Below, in pieces: positions 63,530 to 64,000 of a stretch of 64,000 bases of DNA (positions are counted from its first letter, which is position 1; every line of letters starts with the position of its first letter). The notes beneath the pieces are model-generated. The model saw only the letters and a program-made list of their open reading frames with translations, made no database searches and had not been told where the DNA came from. The position numbers and the translations under genes are program-made. This DNA comes from Chionis minor (lineage: Eukaryota > Chordata > Aves > Charadriiformes > Chionididae): positions 160,231 through 224,230 of the forward strand of contig VZSF01003930.1 in assembly GCA_013398295.1 (NCBI GenBank), given 5' to 3'.

Positions 63530-63653
63530 CCAAACTCCTTGGATCGTAGAATGATGTTGTTACAACACCACCATTTTTTTCTATGGTTGCAATTGCTAAT
63601 TCAGATGCCCTCTGCACTTCAATATTTACTTTTGCTGAAAAAATATCAGCACC
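63530..63653 (-). CDS. MRPL15: MRPL15 penultimate coding exon
   Basis: This 124-bp internal exon encodes 41 residues starting [13 protein letters not shown] and containing [14 protein letters not shown], then FYDPRSL. The IEKNGG stretch corresponds to the end of the conserved L15 fold (bacterial L15 has a similar IE-x-x-GG turn). The minus-strand acceptor is TTTACAG at 63,654-63,660. The donor is G|GTAAGA with the intron starting at 63,529. The upstream junction is phase 0 and the downstream junction is phase 1. Both match the last exon, so the two exons join in frame and give about 153 C-terminal residues. The human protein is about 296 residues (from memory), so roughly the first 143 residues, including the mitochondrial targeting sequence, lie to the right of the window. 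By the usual five-exon vertebrate structure this would be exon 4. Confidence 0.96.
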
Positions 63654-64000
63654 CTGTAAATTACAACACATATTAGAGTAACATTAAAATGAGCATTTTA
63701 GGACATACATGTATTATTCTCTGCAAAGTTGTAAGAAACATTAAATCCCAAAAAATACTATGATTTCTCTGTTCACTGCACCAAGGTGGGTAACTAAACT
63801 GCTCTCATTCAATCACCTCCGTTGAATGAAAAAAGTTTGCCCGTCCAAAAATACTCATGCATTGCTTTCAGTACATTCTAGTCTTCTGTTGTAGAATACT
63901 TGTTTGCCCTCTTGTTATGTGTTCCTTAACTATAATTTTTGTAGTCTCTCAGGTCTTAAAACATCATCGGGAGGTTTTTTTTGTTTGGGGTTTGTTTTGG
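63654..64000 (-). other. MRPL15: MRPL15 upstream intron (partial)
   Basis: This is the 3' part of the intron preceding the penultimate exon. It ends in a short pyrimidine tract and TTTACAG. The window ends in a G/T-rich low-complexity run (about 63,973-64,000). No exon is visible here. Confidence 0.85.

Noticed and set aside
1..64000. CRISPR arrays, operons, prophage or endogenous retrovirus
   Set aside because: No regularly spaced direct repeats, no prokaryotic gene packing, and no LTR pairs or viral gene motifs. The DNA is vertebrate nuclear.

Overview
This is vertebrate nuclear DNA, almost certainly from a bird. Two things support this. First, exons at the right edge encode the C-terminal half of mitochondrial ribosomal protein L15 (MRPL15) on the minus strand, with canonical splice sites. 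Second, the interspersed repeats are CR1 retrotransposon remnants with the avian-type 3' end, plus worn ancestral amniote and sauropsid repeats, at the low density typical of birds. There is no bacterial, viral or plasmid gene organisation, and no CRISPR array, rRNA or tRNA that I can see.

Layout. Positions 1 to about 61,300 are intergenic, with no confidently identifiable protein gene. They hold unique sequence of mixed base composition with scattered GC-rich patches. The embedded repeats are a CR1 fragment of about 0.7 kb (29,232-29,920, plus), a short CR1 3' end (37,052-37,132, minus), two likely MIR/CORE-SINE relics, about five relics of one near-palindromic ancestral repeat built around CTCCCATTGACTTCAATGGG-type sequence, one further old sauropsid repeat, and several small tandem repeats and low-complexity runs. 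Positions 62,070-62,407 are the last coding exon of MRPL15. An intron of 1,122 bp follows, then the penultimate exon at 63,530-63,653. The window ends in the next intron. The first roughly half of MRPL15 lies beyond position 64,000.

Context. In human, and to my knowledge in chicken, MRPL15 lies between LYPLA1/TCEA1 on its 5' side and SOX17 on its 3' side, with a long gene desert before SOX17. Because MRPL15 reads leftward here, most of this window should be the MRPL15-SOX17 interval, which in human holds endoderm and endothelial regulatory elements and at least one non-coding transcript. SOX17 itself is not in the window. I found no new multi-gene system. The most useful leads are a possible unannotated minus-strand transcript at 53-59.6 kb, a CpG-rich mini-exon-like segment near 47.96-48.01 kb, a motif-rich candidate enhancer near 26.6-27.4 kb, and the repeat archaeology. 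All of these need conservation or RNA data, and most may be chance.
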